49,349 nucleotides of DNA from Deltaproteobacteria bacterium (GCA_018333535.1 JAGXTA010000069.1:1-49349); one strand, 5' to 3'. Counted from the stretch's first letter, positions 7,312 through 16,551 are shown. Numbers and translations are program-made. The notes: a model not told the origin generated them from the letters alone.

Positions 7312-8676
7312 TTAAACGGATTCCCCGGAAGCGCCCTTCTTTTCAAACCGGTAGAGCGTTCTGGGATTGACCTTTAAAATATCAGCGGCCGTCTTTTTAT
7401 TCCCATCGGTCTGCTTTAATATCTGGGCGATATATTCGGCCTTGATCTCATCGAGGGATTTGCGGTCCTTTGCCCCCCTTCGGATCAGGAATGAAAACCC
7501 TTCCACCAGATCACCCGGAAGATCCTGAGGGGTTAAAAATTCTCCCTCCGCCATGATGACTCCCCTTTCAATGGCGTTCTCTAATTCCCTCACATTTCCC
7601 GGCCAGTGATATTCGAGAAGGAGATGCATCGCCTCTTTAGAGATTCCTTTGATCTCTTTTTTAGCCTCCTTCGAATAGAGATCGAGGAAGTGATAGGCCA
7701 GGAGGGGAATATCTTCCTTTCTCTCCCTCAGGTCCGGAAGGGAGATGGGAAAGACATGGAGCCGGTAGAAGAGGTCTTCCCGGAACTTTCCATTCTTCAT
7801 GTTGACTTCGAGATCTTCGTTCGTAGCCGCAATCATCCGGACATCGATCTTCGTCCTCTCGGTGCTTCCTATTTTCATCACCTCTTTTTCCTGAAGGACC
7901 CTGAGAAGTTTCACCTGAACGGATGGGAGGACCGTGGAGATTTCATCAAGGAAGAGGGTTCCGCCATTGGCTTCCTCAAAGAGCCCTTTCTTGGTCTGGA
8001 CTGCGCCAGTGAAGGCGCCTTTCGTGTGGCCGAAGAGTTCGCTTTCCACCAGAGTCTCAGGGATGGCACTGCAGTTGAAAGGGATGAAGGGCTGATCCGT
8101 CCTCGGGCTGTTGTAATGGATGGCTTTGGCAACGAGTTCTTTTCCGGTTCCGCTCCCTCCGTAGATAATGACCGTGCTGTTGCTCGGAGCCACCTTTTGG
8201 ATGAGGGAGAAGATTCCCTGCATCTTCCTGCTTTTCCCGATGATATTCGAAAACTCGAACTTTTTCCTTACCTCCATCCTCAGGAGCCGGTTCTCCTGCA
8301 GAAGACGGTTTTCCTGATCGACTTTAGAGATGCGGAGGAGAAGGTCTCTGAAGTCAACAGGCTTGGTGATGTAATCGTTGGCACCGGTTTTCATCGCCTC
8401 CACAGCCGTATCGATCGATCCATAGGCCGTCATCATAATGACCGGCATCTCCGGCCTTGTTCCTTTGATGATCTTGAGAAGCTCCATGCCATCCATCTCG
8501 GGCATCATCAGGTCGGTTAAGATGAGGTCAAAAATATCTTTTTCAATCTTTTCGATCGCCTCCTGGCCGTTTTGAGCCACCTCGACCGAATACTCGCCCA
8601 TCTGGGTCAACCCCCTCTGAAGGATCTCCCGGAGAGGGGCCTCATCATCCACCACCAGTATCTTCTTCAGTTCCAT
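7312..8676 (-). CDS. NtrC-family sigma-54-dependent response regulator
   Basis: The 454-residue protein has three domains. A receiver (about 4-118) has phospho-acceptor Asp55 in [13 protein letters not shown]. An AAA+ domain (about 145-385) has Walker A GGSGTGKE (173-180), the sigma-54 contact loop GAFTGA (220-225) and Walker B GGTLFLDE (238-245). A Fis-type HTH is at the end (about 412-446, [20 protein letters not shown]). It activates promoters read by sigma-54 RNA polymerase after phosphorylation. No partner kinase is adjacent. The divergent HD-GYP regulator suggests a shared signal. A possible target in this window is the sigma-54 promoter at 31352-31367. AGGAG precedes the ATG. Confidence 0.93.
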   Translation of the reverse strand: MELKKILVVDDEAPLREILQRGLTQMGEYSVEVAQNGQEAIEKIEKDIFDLILTDLMMPEMDGMELLKIIKGTRPEMPVIMMTAYGSIDTAVEAMKTGANDYITKPVDFRDLLLRISKVDQENRLLQENRLLRMEVRKKFEFSNIIGKSRKMQGIFSLIQKVAPSNSTVIIYGGSGTGKELVAKAIHYNSPRTDQPFIPFNCSAIPETLVESELFGHTKGAFTGAVQTKKGLFEEANGGTLFLDEISTVLPSVQVKLLRVLQEKEVMKIGSTERTKIDVRMIAATNEDLEVNMKNGKFREDLFYRLHVFPISLPDLRERKEDIPLLAYHFLDLYSKEAKKEIKGISKEAMHLLLEYHWPGNVRELENAIERGVIMAEGEFLTPQDLPGDLVEGFSFLIRRGAKDRKSLDEIKAEYIAQILKQTDGNKKTAADILKVNPRTLYRFEKKGASGESV

Positions 8677-8760
8677 ACGCCTGCTCCTGTTCTATATAAA
8701 TATGTTTATCAAAAAACCTCCCCGAAATCAAACATAATTTACCTCTCTTTGAATAGGGGG

Positions 8761-8788
8761 TTGACTCCTGCTCCATTTCTTATAAAAT
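8761..8788 (+). promoter_or_regulatory. Sigma-70-type promoter close to the HD-GYP start codon
   Basis: TTGACT (8761-8766), a 16-nt spacer and TAAAAT (8783-8788). The expected transcript start is about 8795, only a few nt before ATG 8799. Confidence 0.5.
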
Positions 8789-8798
8789 AGAAAAACAT

Positions 8799-9821
8799 AT
8801 GAAGGAAGAGCGGATATTGGTTGTTGACGATGAGGAAGTCATCTGCAACGTTTTAGAACGGCGGTTGACGAAGGAGGGGTATTCCTGCACCACGGCCAAT
8901 AACGGGAAAGAAGCCCTCAATCATTTTTATAAAAATTCTTTCTCCCTCATCATCTCCGACATGAAAATGCCTGAGATGACCGGGGTTGAGCTATTGCAGA
9001 AGGTGAAGGCCATTGACCCCAAGATGAAGATGATCATGGTGACCGCCTATCCAGACATCGATCTGGCTGTGAATGCAATGAGGCTCGGGGCTTACGATTT
9101 CATCATCAAGCCGGCCGATCTTGACCTGATCGTCATGAGCGTGAAGAAAGCCCTTGAGAGCAAGCGGCTCGAAGAGGAGATCGAGGCTTATCATAATCGT
9201 ATGGAAGAACTGGTGGAAGAGCGGACCGCAAAGCTTCAGCAGTCTTATCGGACCCTGAAAAAAGCCCATCTGGATTCAGTGAAAGTTCTGGCTGAAGCGA
9301 TCGATGCGAAAGACCCATATACCCGGGGCCATTCCGACCGGGTGAAACGGATGAGCCTGGCCATCGCCAAGAAGATGGGCTTCTCGGAGGAGAGGCTGGA
9401 GAATCTGGAGTATGGAGCGCTTCTTCATGATATCGGCAAGATCGGCATCAAGGACGAGGTCCTTCAGAAGCAGGGCCCGTTGAGTAACGAGGAGTACCAG
9501 TATATTCGGGAGCACCCGCTGATCGGGGTAAAGATCGTGGAGGGGGTCGAATTTTTCAAGGATAAGATTCCGATGATCCGCCACCACCATGAACATTATG
9601 ACGGCAGAGGTTATCCCGACGGGCTGGCAGGTGAGGCCATTCCCCTTGAAGCCCGGATCATCAGCCTTCCCGATGCGTTTGATGCGATGACCAGCGCCCG
9701 GCCCCACCGTGGGGTGATGCCCCTTCAGAATGTCCTTGCGGAACTGGAAAAATGCAGAGGCAGACAGTTCGACCCGAAGATGCTGGAGATCTTCCTGAGA
9801 GAGAAGATTTATAAATTATAA
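8799..9821 (+). CDS. Response regulator with HD-GYP domain (probable c-di-GMP phosphodiesterase)
   Basis: The 340-residue protein has a receiver domain (about 4-118, Asp54 in LIISDMKMPEM), a coiled-coil linker (about 120-160) and an HD-GYP domain (about 165-338). The metal-binding HD pair is at 210-211 (LLHDIGKIG). The signature is HHEHYDGRGYP (263-273), close to the usual HHExxDGxGYP. These enzymes hydrolyse cyclic di-GMP. All visible catalytic residues are kept. The ATG is the only in-frame start after the TAG at 8754-8756, and no Shine-Dalgarno is present. It is transcribed away from the NtrC-type regulator. Confidence 0.93.
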   Translation: MKEERILVVDDEEVICNVLERRLTKEGYSCTTANNGKEALNHFYKNSFSLIISDMKMPEMTGVELLQKVKAIDPKMKMIMVTAYPDIDLAVNAMRLGAYDFIIKPADLDLIVMSVKKALESKRLEEEIEAYHNRMEELVEERTAKLQQSYRTLKKAHLDSVKVLAEAIDAKDPYTRGHSDRVKRMSLAIAKKMGFSEERLENLEYGALLHDIGKIGIKDEVLQKQGPLSNEEYQYIREHPLIGVKIVEGVEFFKDKIPMIRHHHEHYDGRGYPDGLAGEAIPLEARIISLPDAFDAMTSARPHRGVMPLQNVLAELEKCRGRQFDPKMLEIFLREKIYKL

Positions 9822-9837
9822 CTGCGAGACAAGTAAA

Positions 9838-9937
9838 TGGAATAATGGAAGATTGGAATACTGGAATGGTGGGTCTGTATCCCATTTTGCTAAAACAATA
9901 AATCTTCACCATTATTCCAGTATTCCAACATTCCATG
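9838..9937. repeat. GGAATAATGGAA-word palindrome (copy 2)
   Basis: Left arm: GGAATAATGGAAGATTGG then AATACTGGAATGGTGGG. Right arm: CACCATTATTCCAGTATTCC then AACATTCCATG. The arms are near-perfect complements across a loop of about 30 nt. Related to 3178-3283 and the single arm at 10996-11032. Confidence 0.88.
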
Positions 9938-10001
9938 AGAGCTGAAACGATTCAGCTGCCAATAAATTTTAGAGATTCCAGGTAGATTAAATGTCAGGAT
10001 T

Positions 10002-10988
10002 ATGCCAGCCAACCTCACCCCGCAGTATTTAGAGGCAGAGGCCAAGTTCAAGCAGGCCAAATCCGTTCCCGAAAAGATTAAGGCGCTTGAGGTGATGATG
10101 GCCATCATCCCGAAGCATAAAGGGACGGAGAGGCTCCGGGGGCAACTGAAGTCCCGGATGGCCAAGTTGAAAGAAGAGCTTCAAAAAAAACCTGCGGTCA
10201 GCCGGGCCGAGCAGGCCTATAATGTGAAGAAAGAGGGAGCGGCCCAGGTGGCGCTTCTGGGCCTTCCCAATGCCGGAAAGTCGAACCTTTTCACCCACCT
10301 CACCCATGCTCCTTCCGAGGTTGCGGATTACCCCTTTACTACGCAGAAACCCATCCCGGGGATGATGAGGTTTGAGAACCTCCAGATTCAACTGGTGGAT
10401 ACGCCGCCCATCCAGATGGACCGGATCGAGCCCGGATTTCCCAATCTCATCAGGAACGCCGATGGGCTTCTCATTGTCCTGGACCTGACGGATGATCCTG
10501 TCTTCCAGATGGAGGTGGTTCTCGAAGAGTTGAACCGGATGAAGATAGAGATAGGAGATGGGAATCCGGCCCATCCGCCGGAACAAGGATGGGTTTTTAA
10601 AAGGGCGTTTCTTCTCGGGAACAAGGCTGATCTCAGGAATGCGACGGAAGGGCTTCGGGCGCTCGAGGGCCGTTTCAAGAGTGAATGGATGATCCTGCCG
10701 GTCTCTGCAAAGGAGGAGATGAATTTCGAAGAGGTGAAGAAAGAGGTCTATGGCCGTCTCGACATCCTCCGTGTCTATACCAAAATTCCTGGTAAAGAGC
10801 CGGACCTGACAGAGCCTGTGATTCTTAAAAGGGGAAGCACGATCGACGATGTGGCCCTTTCGGTTCACAAGGATTTCGCCGCCAAATTGAGGTATGCCCG
10901 GGTCTGGGGGTCTGGGAAATTTGACGGCCAGATGGTGAAGCGAGACTACCGGGTAAGCGAAGGCGATGTGATTGAACTGCATCTTTGA
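10002..10988 (+). CDS. DRG/OBG-like GTPase with C-terminal TGS domain
   Basis: The 328-residue protein has an N-terminal helical region (1-78) and a GTPase domain with G1 GLPNAGKSN (87-95), switch region YPFTTQKP, G3 at 133-136 and G4 NKAD near 205. The C-terminal part is a TGS domain (about 260-328, starting KRGSTIDDVALSVHKDF). The layout matches DRG-type developmentally regulated GTPases of archaea and eukaryotes, which work with ribosomes. Bacterial relatives occur in several deltaproteobacteria. The G3 motif is DTPP rather than the usual DxPG, so the glycine that contacts the gamma phosphate is replaced. The start site is weakly supported (short CAGG upstream). Confidence 0.88.
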   Translation: MPANLTPQYLEAEAKFKQAKSVPEKIKALEVMMAIIPKHKGTERLRGQLKSRMAKLKEELQKKPAVSRAEQAYNVKKEGAAQVALLGLPNAGKSNLFTHLTHAPSEVADYPFTTQKPIPGMMRFENLQIQLVDTPPIQMDRIEPGFPNLIRNADGLLIVLDLTDDPVFQMEVVLEELNRMKIEIGDGNPAHPPEQGWVFKRAFLLGNKADLRNATEGLRALEGRFKSEWMILPVSAKEEMNFEEVKKEVYGRLDILRVYTKIPGKEPDLTEPVILKRGSTIDDVALSVHKDFAAKLRYARVWGSGKFDGQMVKRDYRVSEGDVIELHL

Positions 10989-10995
10989 TGCTTCG

Positions 10996-11032
10996 CGGAA
11001 TATTGGAATAATGGAACATTGGAATAGTGGGT
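10996..11032. repeat. GGAATAATGGAA-word repeat, single arm
   Basis: The sequence GGAATATTGGAATAATGG then AACATTGGAATAGTGGG matches the left arm of 9838-9937. No complementary right arm follows. It separates the GTPase and DUF3108 genes. Confidence 0.75.
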
Positions 11033-11080
11033 TTAAAAAAGTTAAGATTTTTTACAAATCATTTCAGGGTTAATAAACAG

Positions 11081-11941
11081 ATGGCATTGTTAACACGAAG
11101 GCTCCTTTTAAGATATTTTTTGGGGTTGCCTTTCCTTTCTTCCTTTCCCTTTTGGGTTCCGGAGGTGAAGGCAGATTCTTTCCTTATGCAAAGGGAGAGG
11201 AGGGGCATGTCAATTGCCGAATTTTTTAAAGGAGAAGAACTCTCATACGAGGTCGGGTTCTGGCTTTTTAAAAGGGCGGCCCTGGGGAAATTGAGTTTTA
11301 AAGAGATGGAGAAGAAGGGCTGTTACATGGCCATCCTTCAGGCGGAAACATTGGGCGTTCTGGGATTCGTTGTCCGTTATCGGGTGGACACCTACAGGTC
11401 TGTCATGGAAGAGGTGGATGGAGGGAGGCGACTCAGAGCCCTGTCTTTCGAAGAGGATGTGAAGATCGGGGAGAGGCTGAGACGGAAAACCCATCTTTTC
11501 GATTATCAGAAGATGAAATGGATTCAGACGAGGCGGAAAAAGGACGGATCCATCGTGAAGACGGAAGAGGAGATTCCTTCCGGAAAAACCTATGACGATT
11601 TCCTGACCGCTTCATACAATTTCCGTTATGGGGTTTATGGTGAGATCGACAGGGGGAAGCGGTTTTCTGTCCCTACCTTTCCGAAAAAGGGAGTGGGGAC
11701 TTATGAGGTGAGTGTTGCATCGAGGGAGGAAGCGGAGAAGAGGAAGAAATCTGAGAAAATCAAAGACGGAAAAGATTACTTCGTCAAACTCTCCCTCGAT
11801 CCGGAAATCACCCATTCAAAAGAGGGGCTGATTGAGGGGTGGCTCTCCAGAGACCTCTACCCGATCGAAGGAACGATCAGAGATGTTGTCCTCTTCGGGG
11901 ATGTGACCGGGAGGCTCATAAGTAAAGTTCGGAGTCATTAG
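11081..11941 (+). CDS. DUF3108 domain-containing exported protein
   Basis: The product from ATG 11081 has 286 residues and starts with a cleavable signal (MALLTRRLLLRYF, hydrophobic to about residue 24, cleavage near VKA-DS). The mature part is predicted all-beta with the DUF3108 pattern: GEELSYEVGFWLFKRA at the start, then VVRYRVDTYRSVM, then SYNFRYGVYGEIDRGKRF and a final GWLSRDLYPIEG. The function is unknown. The family is exported and scattered in deltaproteobacteria. An in-frame GTG at 11027 is less likely because it lies in the single repeat arm 10996-11032. The last codons (SKVRSH and TAG) are supplied by the palindrome 11926-11999. Confidence 0.82.
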   Translation: MALLTRRLLLRYFLGLPFLSSFPFWVPEVKADSFLMQRERRGMSIAEFFKGEELSYEVGFWLFKRAALGKLSFKEMEKKGCYMAILQAETLGVLGFVVRYRVDTYRSVMEEVDGGRRLRALSFEEDVKIGERLRRKTHLFDYQKMKWIQTRRKKDGSIVKTEEEIPSGKTYDDFLTASYNFRYGVYGEIDRGKRFSVPTFPKKGVGTYEVSVASREEAEKRKKSEKIKDGKDYFVKLSLDPEITHSKEGLIEGWLSRDLYPIEGTIRDVVLFGDVTGRLISKVRSH

Positions 11942-11999
11942 TTCGTAGTTCGGAGTGAAAATCAAATACTCCGAACTCAAAACTCCGAACTCCGAACTG
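11926..11999. repeat. AGTTCGGAGT-word palindrome (copy 1)
   Basis: The left arm has three words (GTTCGGAGT, GTTCGTAGTTCGGAGT). After an 11-nt loop the right arm has the complements (ACTCCGAACTCAAAACTCCG, ACTCCGAAC). Copy 2 is at 23532-23610 and a single arm is at 13863-13897. The stop codon of the DUF3108 gene is inside the left arm. Confidence 0.92.
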
Positions 12000-12004
12000 A
12001 AAAC

Positions 12005-12217
12005 ATGGATACTCATTCAAAATATTTCAGGGTTCATCGGAAGGATATCGCCTATTTCAAGTTTATCATCGAATCGCATGAGGGGATGGCCGTGGTGAGA
12101 ACGAAGGATCCTCATGAGGCGATTGTCGAGCTGATGATTGCGCCGGGCTGGGAAAAGGATGTGGAAGAGGTTTTGGAGGGGCTGCGGAAGGAGATTCCTA
12201 TCGAAGCAATAACTTAA
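12005..12217 (+). CDS. DUF4911 domain-containing small protein
   Basis: The 70-residue protein (starts MDTHSKYFRVHRKDIAYFKF, ends GLRKEIPIEAIT) fits the DUF4911 family: a short alpha/beta protein with a conserved IIESHEGMAVVRT segment and a central LMIAPGWEKDVEEVL. The function is unknown. It begins 6 nt after the palindrome 11926-11999 and has no clear Shine-Dalgarno. It sits between DUF3108 and tldD on the same strand. Confidence 0.8.
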   Translation: MDTHSKYFRVHRKDIAYFKFIIESHEGMAVVRTKDPHEAIVELMIAPGWEKDVEEVLEGLRKEIPIEAIT

Positions 12218-12237
12218 TTCGAAGCACAGTTTTATGG

Positions 12238-12358
12238 TCATCAGAAGATCAGGGTATCAGGATATAAGGACATCGGGTTTAATCATTCTTTTTTTGAATC
12301 TAACTGGTGACCTGATGTTCCGATGCTCTGCATCCTGATATTCTGGTTTCCTGATTCC
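12238..12358. mobile_element. Gene-less ATCAGG-word element (MITE-like relative of 4HB cassette 1)
   Basis: The left arm (12238-12277) has words GATCAGGGTATCAGGATAT and ACATCGG. The right arm (about 12304-12358) is the complement (GGTGACCTGATGTTCCGATG, then CTGCATCCTGATATTC). Both correspond to the arms of cassette 1 at 1601-2091, but the 4HB coding sequence is replaced by about 30 nt. On the minus strand the right arm still has ATG (12331-12333) followed by MQSIGTSGHQ, almost the start of the cassette-1 protein, and a stop after 16 codons. Confidence 0.8.
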
Positions 12359-12398
12359 ATTTCGGATTTTAAAGATCACCTCAAATGAGGAGAATAGA

Positions 12399-13817
12399 AT
12401 GATAGAACATCTCTCGCCTGACAAAATTCTAAGCGAAGCCCTCAGGGAGGGCGGGGAGTTTGCGGATCTCTTCTTTGAGCAGACCTATGCGGTTGCGATC
12501 GTCTGCGAAGAGGACCGCATCGAAAAGATGATCTCAGGTCAGGACACGGGCGTGGGGCTCCGGGTTCTTTTCGATGGAAGAACCTTTTACAGTTTTACCA
12601 ACCGTCTTAATGAAGAGGATCTCCTCGACTTAGCCAGAGTGGTCAGCCGGGCAGTAAAAGAAGACCGGGGAGAAAGTATCTTCAATCTCCTTCATCAGGG
12701 GAGGGTTGCTCCCTCCGCTCCTTCGATTTGTGCTCCTCACTCACCGATTGAGAAACATCCCAGGGAGGTTCCGATCAGGGAGAAGGTCTTGATGGTGAAT
12801 CGGGCCAATGAGATTGCTCGGAAACTCGATCCCCATGTCCGACAGGTCAAGGTCCTCTACAGGGATGTGAGCCAATCTCTTTCCATTGCCAATTCAGAAG
12901 GTTTATGGATAGAAGGGGAGAGGGTGGGAACGGTCTTTTCAGCTCAGGTTGTCGCCTCTCAAGAGGATATCATCCAGACCGGATACGAACCGATCGGGGG
13001 GACGATGGGTTTTGAGCTCTTTGACCTCTGCCCTCCGGAGAGAGTGGCGGAGGTGGCGGCAAAGAGGTCCCTGCTCATGCTTTCAGCAAGGAGGGCTCCT
13101 ATGGGGAAAATGGCTGTTGTCCTGTCGAGCGATGCAGGAGGAACGATGATCCATGAAGCCATCGGACATGGACTGGAAGCAGACCTGGCTCAACAGGGCC
13201 TCTCCGTCTATTCAGGAAAGATCGGAGAGAAGGTGGCATCTCCGCTGATCACCGTCGTGGATGATTCCACTCTTCCACAAAAGAGGGGCGCCTATGCGTT
13301 TGATGATGAAGGGGTCGTCTCGCAAAGGACCATCCTGGTGAAGGAAGGGATTTTGAAAAGATATCTCTACGATCGTCTCAGCGCATTCAGAGACGGTGTT
13401 CCATCAACCGGAAACGGAAGGAGGGAGTCCTACCAAATAAAACCCATCCCCAGGATGAGCAACACGCTCATCCTTCCGGGGAAGACAAAGCCCGAAGAGA
13501 TCATCCGCTCCGTAGAGAAGGGTCTATTCGTGAAGAAGATGGGCGGCGGTCAGGTCAATACGGTCAATGGCGATTTTGTCTTTGAGGTGAGCGAGGGGTA
13601 CCTGATCGAAAAAGGAAGCATCGGAGAACCGGTCCGGGGAGCCATCCTGATCGGCAACGGGCCTCAGGTGTTAAAGGAGATTGACATGGTGGGTGATGAT
13701 CTCGGTTTTGGAATCGGAACCTGCGGAAAGGATGGTCAGGGCGTTCCGGTTGCGGACGCCCAACCCACCCTGAGAATCCCGGAAATCGTCGTAGGAGGCA
13801 GGGAGGGAAACCCTTGA
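12399..13817 (+). CDS. tldD: Metalloprotease TldD
   Basis: The 472-residue product carries the HExxxH zinc motif as HEAIGHGLEAD (His252 to Asp262), which marks TldD rather than the non-catalytic partner TldE/PmbA. TldD/TldE trims peptides, including microcin and modified natural-product precursors, and degrades unfolded proteins. No TldE/PmbA gene lies in this window. The rest of the fold is present: GVGLRVLFDGRTFYSFTN, IANSEGLWIEGERVG and the C-terminal GNGPQVLKEIDMVGDDL segment. The start has a good ribosome site (GAGGAG). It follows the gene-less repeat element 12238-12358. Confidence 0.92.
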   Translation: MIEHLSPDKILSEALREGGEFADLFFEQTYAVAIVCEEDRIEKMISGQDTGVGLRVLFDGRTFYSFTNRLNEEDLLDLARVVSRAVKEDRGESIFNLLHQGRVAPSAPSICAPHSPIEKHPREVPIREKVLMVNRANEIARKLDPHVRQVKVLYRDVSQSLSIANSEGLWIEGERVGTVFSAQVVASQEDIIQTGYEPIGGTMGFELFDLCPPERVAEVAAKRSLLMLSARRAPMGKMAVVLSSDAGGTMIHEAIGHGLEADLAQQGLSVYSGKIGEKVASPLITVVDDSTLPQKRGAYAFDDEGVVSQRTILVKEGILKRYLYDRLSAFRDGVPSTGNGRRESYQIKPIPRMSNTLILPGKTKPEEIIRSVEKGLFVKKMGGGQVNTVNGDFVFEVSEGYLIEKGSIGEPVRGAILIGNGPQVLKEIDMVGDDLGFGIGTCGKDGQGVPVADAQPTLRIPEIVVGGREGNP

Positions 13818-13897
13818 ACAAGGGGAGATGGGGAGATAGGGAGATGGGGTGATGCGGTGATAAAGTTCGGAGTTTAGAGTTCGTAGTTCGGAGTTCG
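13818..13897. repeat. Composite repeat: GGGGAGATAGGGAGATGG words plus one AGTTCGGAGT arm
   Basis: Positions 13818-13858 are serial GGGGAGAT-type words, also found at 24701-24733. Positions 13863-13897 are AGTTCGGAGTTTAGAGTTCG and more, equal to one arm of the palindromes at 11926 and 23532. No matching second arm was found. Confidence 0.75.
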
Positions 13898-13967
13898 GAT
13901 TGGGGAATAACCAAAAGATTCAGAATCAGAGATTTAACTATTTACGCAATGCGGTCTGCCCCATGCG

Positions 13968-15284
13968 CTATGCTTCTTCTTCGGGGGGTTCGGGGAGTTT
14001 TTCCATTTTGACCTTCGAGATCCGCTGGCCCACCATTTCGACAATGCTGAACCGTTTGCCTTCCAATTCGAAGACATCTCCTACGATTGGAATCTTCTGT
14101 AAGGAGGCCATTAAAAATCCCCCCAGGGTCTCATATTCCGGCGATTCCGGCAGGGGAATCTGATAGTCTTCTTTTAAGTCCTTGAGACTGATCGGTGCAT
14201 CGATCAGGAGGGTTCCGTCTTTCAACTGGGTAACAGGGCTTTCCGTATCATGTTCATCCCTGATTTCTCCGACAATCTCTTCGATCAAATCCTCGATAGT
14301 CACCAAACCAGAAATTCCACCATATTCATCTACGACGAGGGCCATGTGGATGCTCCTCCTTTGCATCTCTTTCAGGAGAAGGCTGATGTTCATCGTCTCC
14401 GGGATAAAGAACGGAGGACGGATGGTCTTCCGGGTATCCACCTGGCCTGTTTTACTGAGGAGGGTTAGAAAATCTTTTGCATAGAGGATCCCCCGGATAT
14501 CATTGAGCTCTCTTCCAAAGACAGGGTATCGTGAGAACTGCTCCTCTTCAATGACAGAGAGAATTTCCCGGGGTGGCCGATCAATTTGAATAGCGACCAT
14601 CTGGGTGTCGGGGACCATCACTTCTTTTACGGACATGTCCGCAAATTCAAAAACGCTTTGAAGGATTTTTTCTTCCGTAGGCTCAAAAATGCCATGTTGC
14701 CCGCCCTCTTTAATCAAGAGCTTTACCTCTTCCTCAGTAATATAGGCCCTCTCGGTAAAGGGTTTTCTTCCAAAGGGGGCGAGTACGAGTGAGGTGCTGA
14801 AGGTGAGAAGTCTGACAAAGATGTAGGAAACCTTTGAAAAGGCGTCAATGGTTCGTGCCGTCCAGAGGCCGACCGTCTCGGGATGCGACAGGGCGATCGA
14901 TTTTGGCACGAGTTCTCCAAAGATCACTGAAAAATAGGTGATCAAGACGACAACGATCCCAATAGAAATGGGTTCTGCGGCAATGGAGATGGCTTTGATC
15001 GGAACCATCTGAAGGGCTGGTTTGATGACCTCGGCAGCGGCGACACCTCCGACGGCGGAGGCAAAAACGCCTATGCCAGTGATTCCGATTTGGATCGTTG
15101 CCAAAAACCGGTCAGGATTTTCTTTTAGCCTCAGCAAGATGTTCGCATTTCTCTTTCCAATGACAGCCATCTGCTGGACCCTGCTCTTCCTAGCCGTGAC
15201 CACCGCAATCTCTGTGCCGGCGAGATAGCCATTAAAGAGGATGAGGATGGCAATCAGGATTACCTCTCCAAGAAGTTCTTGCAT
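13968..15284 (-). CDS. CNNM/CBS-domain membrane protein (HlyC/CorC family)
   Basis: The 438-residue protein has an N-terminal DUF21/CNNM membrane domain (about 1-190, starts [20 protein letters not shown]). A CBS-domain pair follows (about 205-335; [17 protein letters not shown] and [19 protein letters not shown]). The C-terminal transporter-associated FAD-like domain is at about 350-430. The family includes Mg2+/Co2+ efflux proteins and proteins first called hemolysin C. The start is well supported by GGGAGG 5 nt before the ATG. Convergent with tldD. Confidence 0.92.
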   Translation of the reverse strand: MQELLGEVILIAILILFNGYLAGTEIAVVTARKSRVQQMAVIGKRNANILLRLKENPDRFLATIQIGITGIGVFASAVGGVAAAEVIKPALQMVPIKAISIAAEPISIGIVVVLITYFSVIFGELVPKSIALSHPETVGLWTARTIDAFSKVSYIFVRLLTFSTSLVLAPFGRKPFTERAYITEEEVKLLIKEGGQHGIFEPTEEKILQSVFEFADMSVKEVMVPDTQMVAIQIDRPPREILSVIEEEQFSRYPVFGRELNDIRGILYAKDFLTLLSKTGQVDTRKTIRPPFFIPETMNISLLLKEMQRRSIHMALVVDEYGGISGLVTIEDLIEEIVGEIRDEHDTESPVTQLKDGTLLIDAPISLKDLKEDYQIPLPESPEYETLGGFLMASLQKIPIVGDVFELEGKRFSIVEMVGQRISKVKMEKLPEPPEEEA

Positions 15285-15384
15285 GTCGACCTCCCAGGTT
15301 TTTTATTAAACATAGGAAAGAAGAATGAACATAGTGAAATAGGTGGGTTGGTTTCCATCTCGCCTTTTTTGGAAGAAGAAATCT

Positions 15385-16551
15385 TCAAAAGTTGATCTTC
15401 TTGAGCCGTTTGATTGCCTCTTGCAACCTTGACTCATCCACTGTGAGGGTCATCCGGATATAACCTTCTCCTGCGTCTCCGAATCCATTGCCCGGAGTGG
15501 CGACGATTCCTGCGTTTTCAATCAGGAGCGTGGCGAATTGGGCGGAGGTATATCCCCGCGGAACCCGGATCCAGAGATAGAAAGTGGCCTTCGGCAAGTC
15601 CACTTCCAGGCCCATCTCCCGGAGGCCTTTCACCATCACATCCCTCCGGCCCTCATAAATGCGGATGAGGTTGGGAATGGGCGTGTCATACCGGTTGAGA
15701 GCTTCGATTCCGGCCTCCTGGATCGCCTGAAAGAGGCCCGAATCGATATTGGTCTTAACTCTTCCCAACCCTGAAACGATTTCAGGATGGCCAACGGCAA
15801 AACCGATCCTCCAGCCCGTCATGTTGAAGGTCTTGGAGAGGCTGTGAAATTCGATTCCCACCTCTTTCGCCCCTTCGATTTCAAAGAAGCTGAGTGGCCG
15901 GTAGCCATCGAAAGCCAGTTCAGAGTAAGCCGCATCATGACAGACGATGATCCCGTAGCGCCGGGCAAAGGCGATCACCTCTTCAAAGAAAGGCCGTTCG
16001 GCAATGGCTGAAGTCGGATTGTTCGGATAGTTGATGAAGAGAAGCTTTGACCTCTCCGCCACCTCTTTTGGAATGTCCGAAAGTTTTGGGAGAAAGCCAT
16101 TCTCCTTGAGAAGGGGCATGAAGTGAGGAGTCCCTCCTGCAAAGAGGGTGGCCACGCGGTAGACCGGATAGCCCGGACTGGGCACAAGCACATAATCCCC
16201 CGGATTAACAAAGGCGAGAGGGATATGGGCAATGCCCTCTTTTGAGCCGATGAGGGTGAGCACTTCTGTTTTTGGATCAAACCTGACGCCAAATCTCCTC
16301 TCAAACCATTGAGCCGCAGCAGTCCTGAACTCGATCATCCCTTCATAGGAGGGATAATGATGATTTCCCGGGTCTTCGGAGGCCTTTTTCATTCGTTCGA
16401 TGATCGGCCCAGGAGTGGGGAGATCAGGGTCTCCGATCCCCAGGTCGATGAGGTCCATTCCTTTCTTCCTCATCTCCCCTTTCTTCTTATCAATCTGTGC
16501 AAAGAGGTATGGAGGAATCTGTTCAATCCGTTTTGCCTTTTCAATCCGCAT
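15385..16551 (-). CDS. dapL: LL-diaminopimelate aminotransferase
   Basis: The 388-residue class I/II PLP aminotransferase starts MRIEKAKRIEQIPPYLFAQI, the usual DapL beginning. It has GIGDPDLPTP, NYPNNPTSA and the PLP-lysine motif SLSKTFNMTGWRIG. DapL converts tetrahydrodipicolinate directly to LL-diaminopimelate, bypassing DapC/D/E in lysine and peptidoglycan synthesis. I chose ATG 16549-16551 over two in-frame upstream starts because it matches the family's N-terminus. A sigma-70 match (16627-16655) lies upstream. Confidence 0.92.
   Translation of the reverse strand: MRIEKAKRIEQIPPYLFAQIDKKKGEMRKKGMDLIDLGIGDPDLPTPGPIIERMKKASEDPGNHHYPSYEGMIEFRTAAAQWFERRFGVRFDPKTEVLTLIGSKEGIAHIPLAFVNPGDYVLVPSPGYPVYRVATLFAGGTPHFMPLLKENGFLPKLSDIPKEVAERSKLLFINYPNNPTSAIAERPFFEEVIAFARRYGIIVCHDAAYSELAFDGYRPLSFFEIEGAKEVGIEFHSLSKTFNMTGWRIGFAVGHPEIVSGLGRVKTNIDSGLFQAIQEAGIEALNRYDTPIPNLIRIYEGRRDVMVKGLREMGLEVDLPKATFYLWIRVPRGYTSAQFATLLIENAGIVATPGNGFGDAGEGYIRMTLTVDESRLQEAIKRLKKINF

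Noticed and set aside
7606-8520. 304-codon open frame on the plus strand opposite the NtrC-type regulator
   Set aside because: The opposite strand carries all regulator motifs. This frame shows no domain.
10029-10982. 317-codon open frame on the minus strand opposite the GTPase gene
   Set aside because: It mirrors the GTPase gene, has low-complexity Leu/Arg/Pro content and no family pattern, while the plus strand has a complete GTPase.
11926-11999. CRISPR-like array in the serial repeat words
   Set aside because: Words are 6-12 nt, degenerate and inverted in the second arm, with no regular unique spacers and no cas genes.
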